Assembly (NCBI GenBank): GCA_049514555.1
Contig: JBEKUY010000018.1
Location: 1-32,941 of the forward strand
Length of the DNA: 32,941 nt
DNA from: JBEKUY01 sp049514555
GTDB lineage: Bacteria > Acidobacteriota > Terriglobia > Acidiferrales > UBA7541
Direction: 5' to 3'
The notes below the pieces were generated by a model, which worked only from the letters and a program-made list of their open reading frames with translations, made no database searches and was not told the origin of the DNA. This document shows positions 32,437-32,941 of this stretch, in pieces (within the stretch, counting starts at the first letter, position 1; every line of letters starts with the position of its first letter). A program made the translations under genes and the position numbers.

Positions 32437-32455
32437 CCGTTAAACCTACTCCCCT
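32437..32455 (-). repeat. Direct repeat copy 2: orphan 19-nt fragment of the tRNA-Trp 5' end
   Basis: This is an exact copy of tRNA-Trp positions 1-19 with no tRNA body attached. It is in the same orientation as the real tRNA and 384 nt upstream of it. It marks the outer boundary of the GIY-YIG unit and is the presumed original 5' end of the tRNA gene or the duplicated target. Confidence 0.9.
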
Positions 32456-32510
32456 AAATCCAAAACCGCCCCGCGACTCCCTCCGAAATGCCGTTTCGCT
32501 GGCCGCCTGA

Positions 32511-32543
32511 GATCCTTCGGCTGCCTGCGCGGCTTCGGGATGA
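32511..32543. repeat. REP-like inverted element between rpmG and the GIY-YIG unit
   Basis: ATCC at 32512-32515 and GGAT at 32538-32541 bracket CTTCGG and a TTCGGG-containing right half. The layout is like dispersed bacterial palindromes that begin ATCCTTCG and end GGATGAC. It lies outside the 19-bp repeats. Confidence 0.4.
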
Positions 32544-32563
32544 CGACCGTCTCCGGGTCGTCA
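32541..32563 (-). terminator. Hairpin overlapping the rpmG stop codon
   Basis: TGACGACC pairs with GGTCGTCA (8 bp, 7-nt loop). The first arm on the minus strand includes the rpmG stop TGA. No U-tract follows, so it is more likely a 3'-end or processing hairpin. Confidence 0.4.
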
Positions 32564-32710
32564 CTTCACCTCTTTGTGCGCCGTGTGCTTGCGGCACGTG
32601 TTGCAGAACTTGCGAGTTTCGGCCCGGTCCGGATGTTTCTTCCGGTTCTTGGTCGTGGTGTAGTTGCGGTTTTTACATTCGCCGCACTGCAAAGTAATGA
32701 TTTCGCGCAT
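32561..32710 (-). CDS. rpmG: 50S ribosomal protein L33
   Basis: The 49-residue product MREIITLQCGECKNRN, then YTTTKNRKKHPDR, CNTCRKHTAHKEVK is a complete L33 with both zinc-ligand pairs (CxxC at 9 and 12, CxxC near 36 and 39), so it is the zinc-binding (C+) form. The ATG at 32710 is chosen over an upstream frame that reads through the end of tuf. It lies 16 nt after the tuf stop. The Shine-Dalgarno is weak (GGGAAACGAG). L33 sits near the E-site on the large subunit. Downstream, the GIY-YIG unit separates it from tRNA-Trp. Confidence 0.96.
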   Translation of the reverse strand: MREIITLQCGECKNRNYTTTKNRKKHPDRAETRKFCNTCRKHTAHKEVK

Positions 32711-32726
32711 CGCTCGTTTCCCGCGC

Positions 32727-32941
32727 TTACTCGATGATGTCGGTGACGGCGCCGGCGCCGACGGTGTGGCCACCCTCGCGGATGGCGAACCGCAGCCCCT
32801 TCTCCAGCGCCACCGGCGTGATCAAGCTGATCTCCGCCGAAATATTGTCTCCCGGCATCACCATCTCCACTCCCGCCGGCAGCTTCACGTCCCCGGTCAC
32901 GTCCGTCGTCCGAAAATAAAACTGCGGCCGGTACCCGGTGA
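32727..32941 (-). CDS. tuf: Elongation factor Tu, C-terminal part (start off-window)
   Basis: The final 70 codons of EF-Tu are present, ending in TAA at 32729-32727. Domain 3 is readable: TGYRPQFYFRTTDVTG, VKLPAGVEMVMPGDN and FAIREGGHTVGAGAVTDIIE. These are near-universal EF-Tu sequences. EF-Tu delivers aminoacyl-tRNA to the ribosomal A site. It is the first gene of the cluster seen here and is followed by rpmG after 16 nt. The promoter and GTPase domain lie beyond the window. Confidence 0.97.
   Translation of the reverse strand, partial: TGYRPQFYFRTTDVTGDVKLPAGVEMVMPGDNISAEISLITPVALEKGLRFAIREGGHTVGAGAVTDIIE

Noticed and set aside
32437..32455. A second tRNA-Trp gene or pseudogene
   Set aside because: Only the first 19 nt are present, with no anticodon, T arm or 3' acceptor strand following; a boundary repeat explains it better.

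Overview
The window is a GC-rich chromosomal segment from a bacterium that I place, by inference only, in the Acidobacteriota. The reasons are: an RpoB carrying an extra double zinc-ribbon insertion of a kind I associate with this phylum, several secreted hypothetical families I associate with acidobacterial genomes, an MEP-pathway ispG, an indirect-aminoacylation GatCA pair, and the tuf-rpmG-trpT-secE-nusG-rplKAJL-rpoBC order. No 16S gene is present, so the assignment rests on memory of protein families and not on a search.

Layout. Positions 1-6.2 kb: mostly minus-strand accessory genes (an OmpA-domain envelope protein cut by the window start, a four-helix membrane protein, an XRE regulator with an N-terminal zinc ribbon, an HD-domain phosphohydrolase, and a secreted LecA-like/LssY_C protein), with one plus-strand FkbM methyltransferase. 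Positions 6.4-17 kb: plus-strand ispG, a WG-repeat secreted protein, a membrane-anchored Pro-rich protein, gatC-gatA, a small MerR-like protein and a secreted protein, interleaved with two minus-strand secreted proteins of unknown function. Positions 17-19.7 kb: a three-PAS hybrid sensor histidine kinase. Positions 19.9 kb to the end: the core transcription/translation cluster on the minus strand, read tuf (partial), rpmG, a small GIY-YIG ORF, tRNA-Trp, secE, nusG, rplK, rplA, rplJ, rplL, rpoB, rpoC.

The genes of the last block form one functional unit: elongation factor and ribosomal stalk/L1/L11 proteins, the NusG/SecE pair and the two large RNA polymerase subunits. It has unusual internal punctuation. 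There is no leader between rplA and rplJ. A strong 10-bp hairpin sits in the rplL-rpoB spacer. Two hairpins lie in the rpoB-rpoC spacer, and rpoC starts with TTG.

The most interesting object is at 32053-32455. A 106-codon GIY-YIG nuclease ORF lies directly against the 5' end of tRNA-Trp. The unit is bracketed by an exact 19-bp direct repeat of the first 19 nt of the tRNA, and near each end it carries a palindrome with the same outer arms in opposite orientation. This looks like a small tRNA-targeting GIY-YIG/REP-like mobile unit that restored the tRNA on insertion, in the middle of an essential operon.
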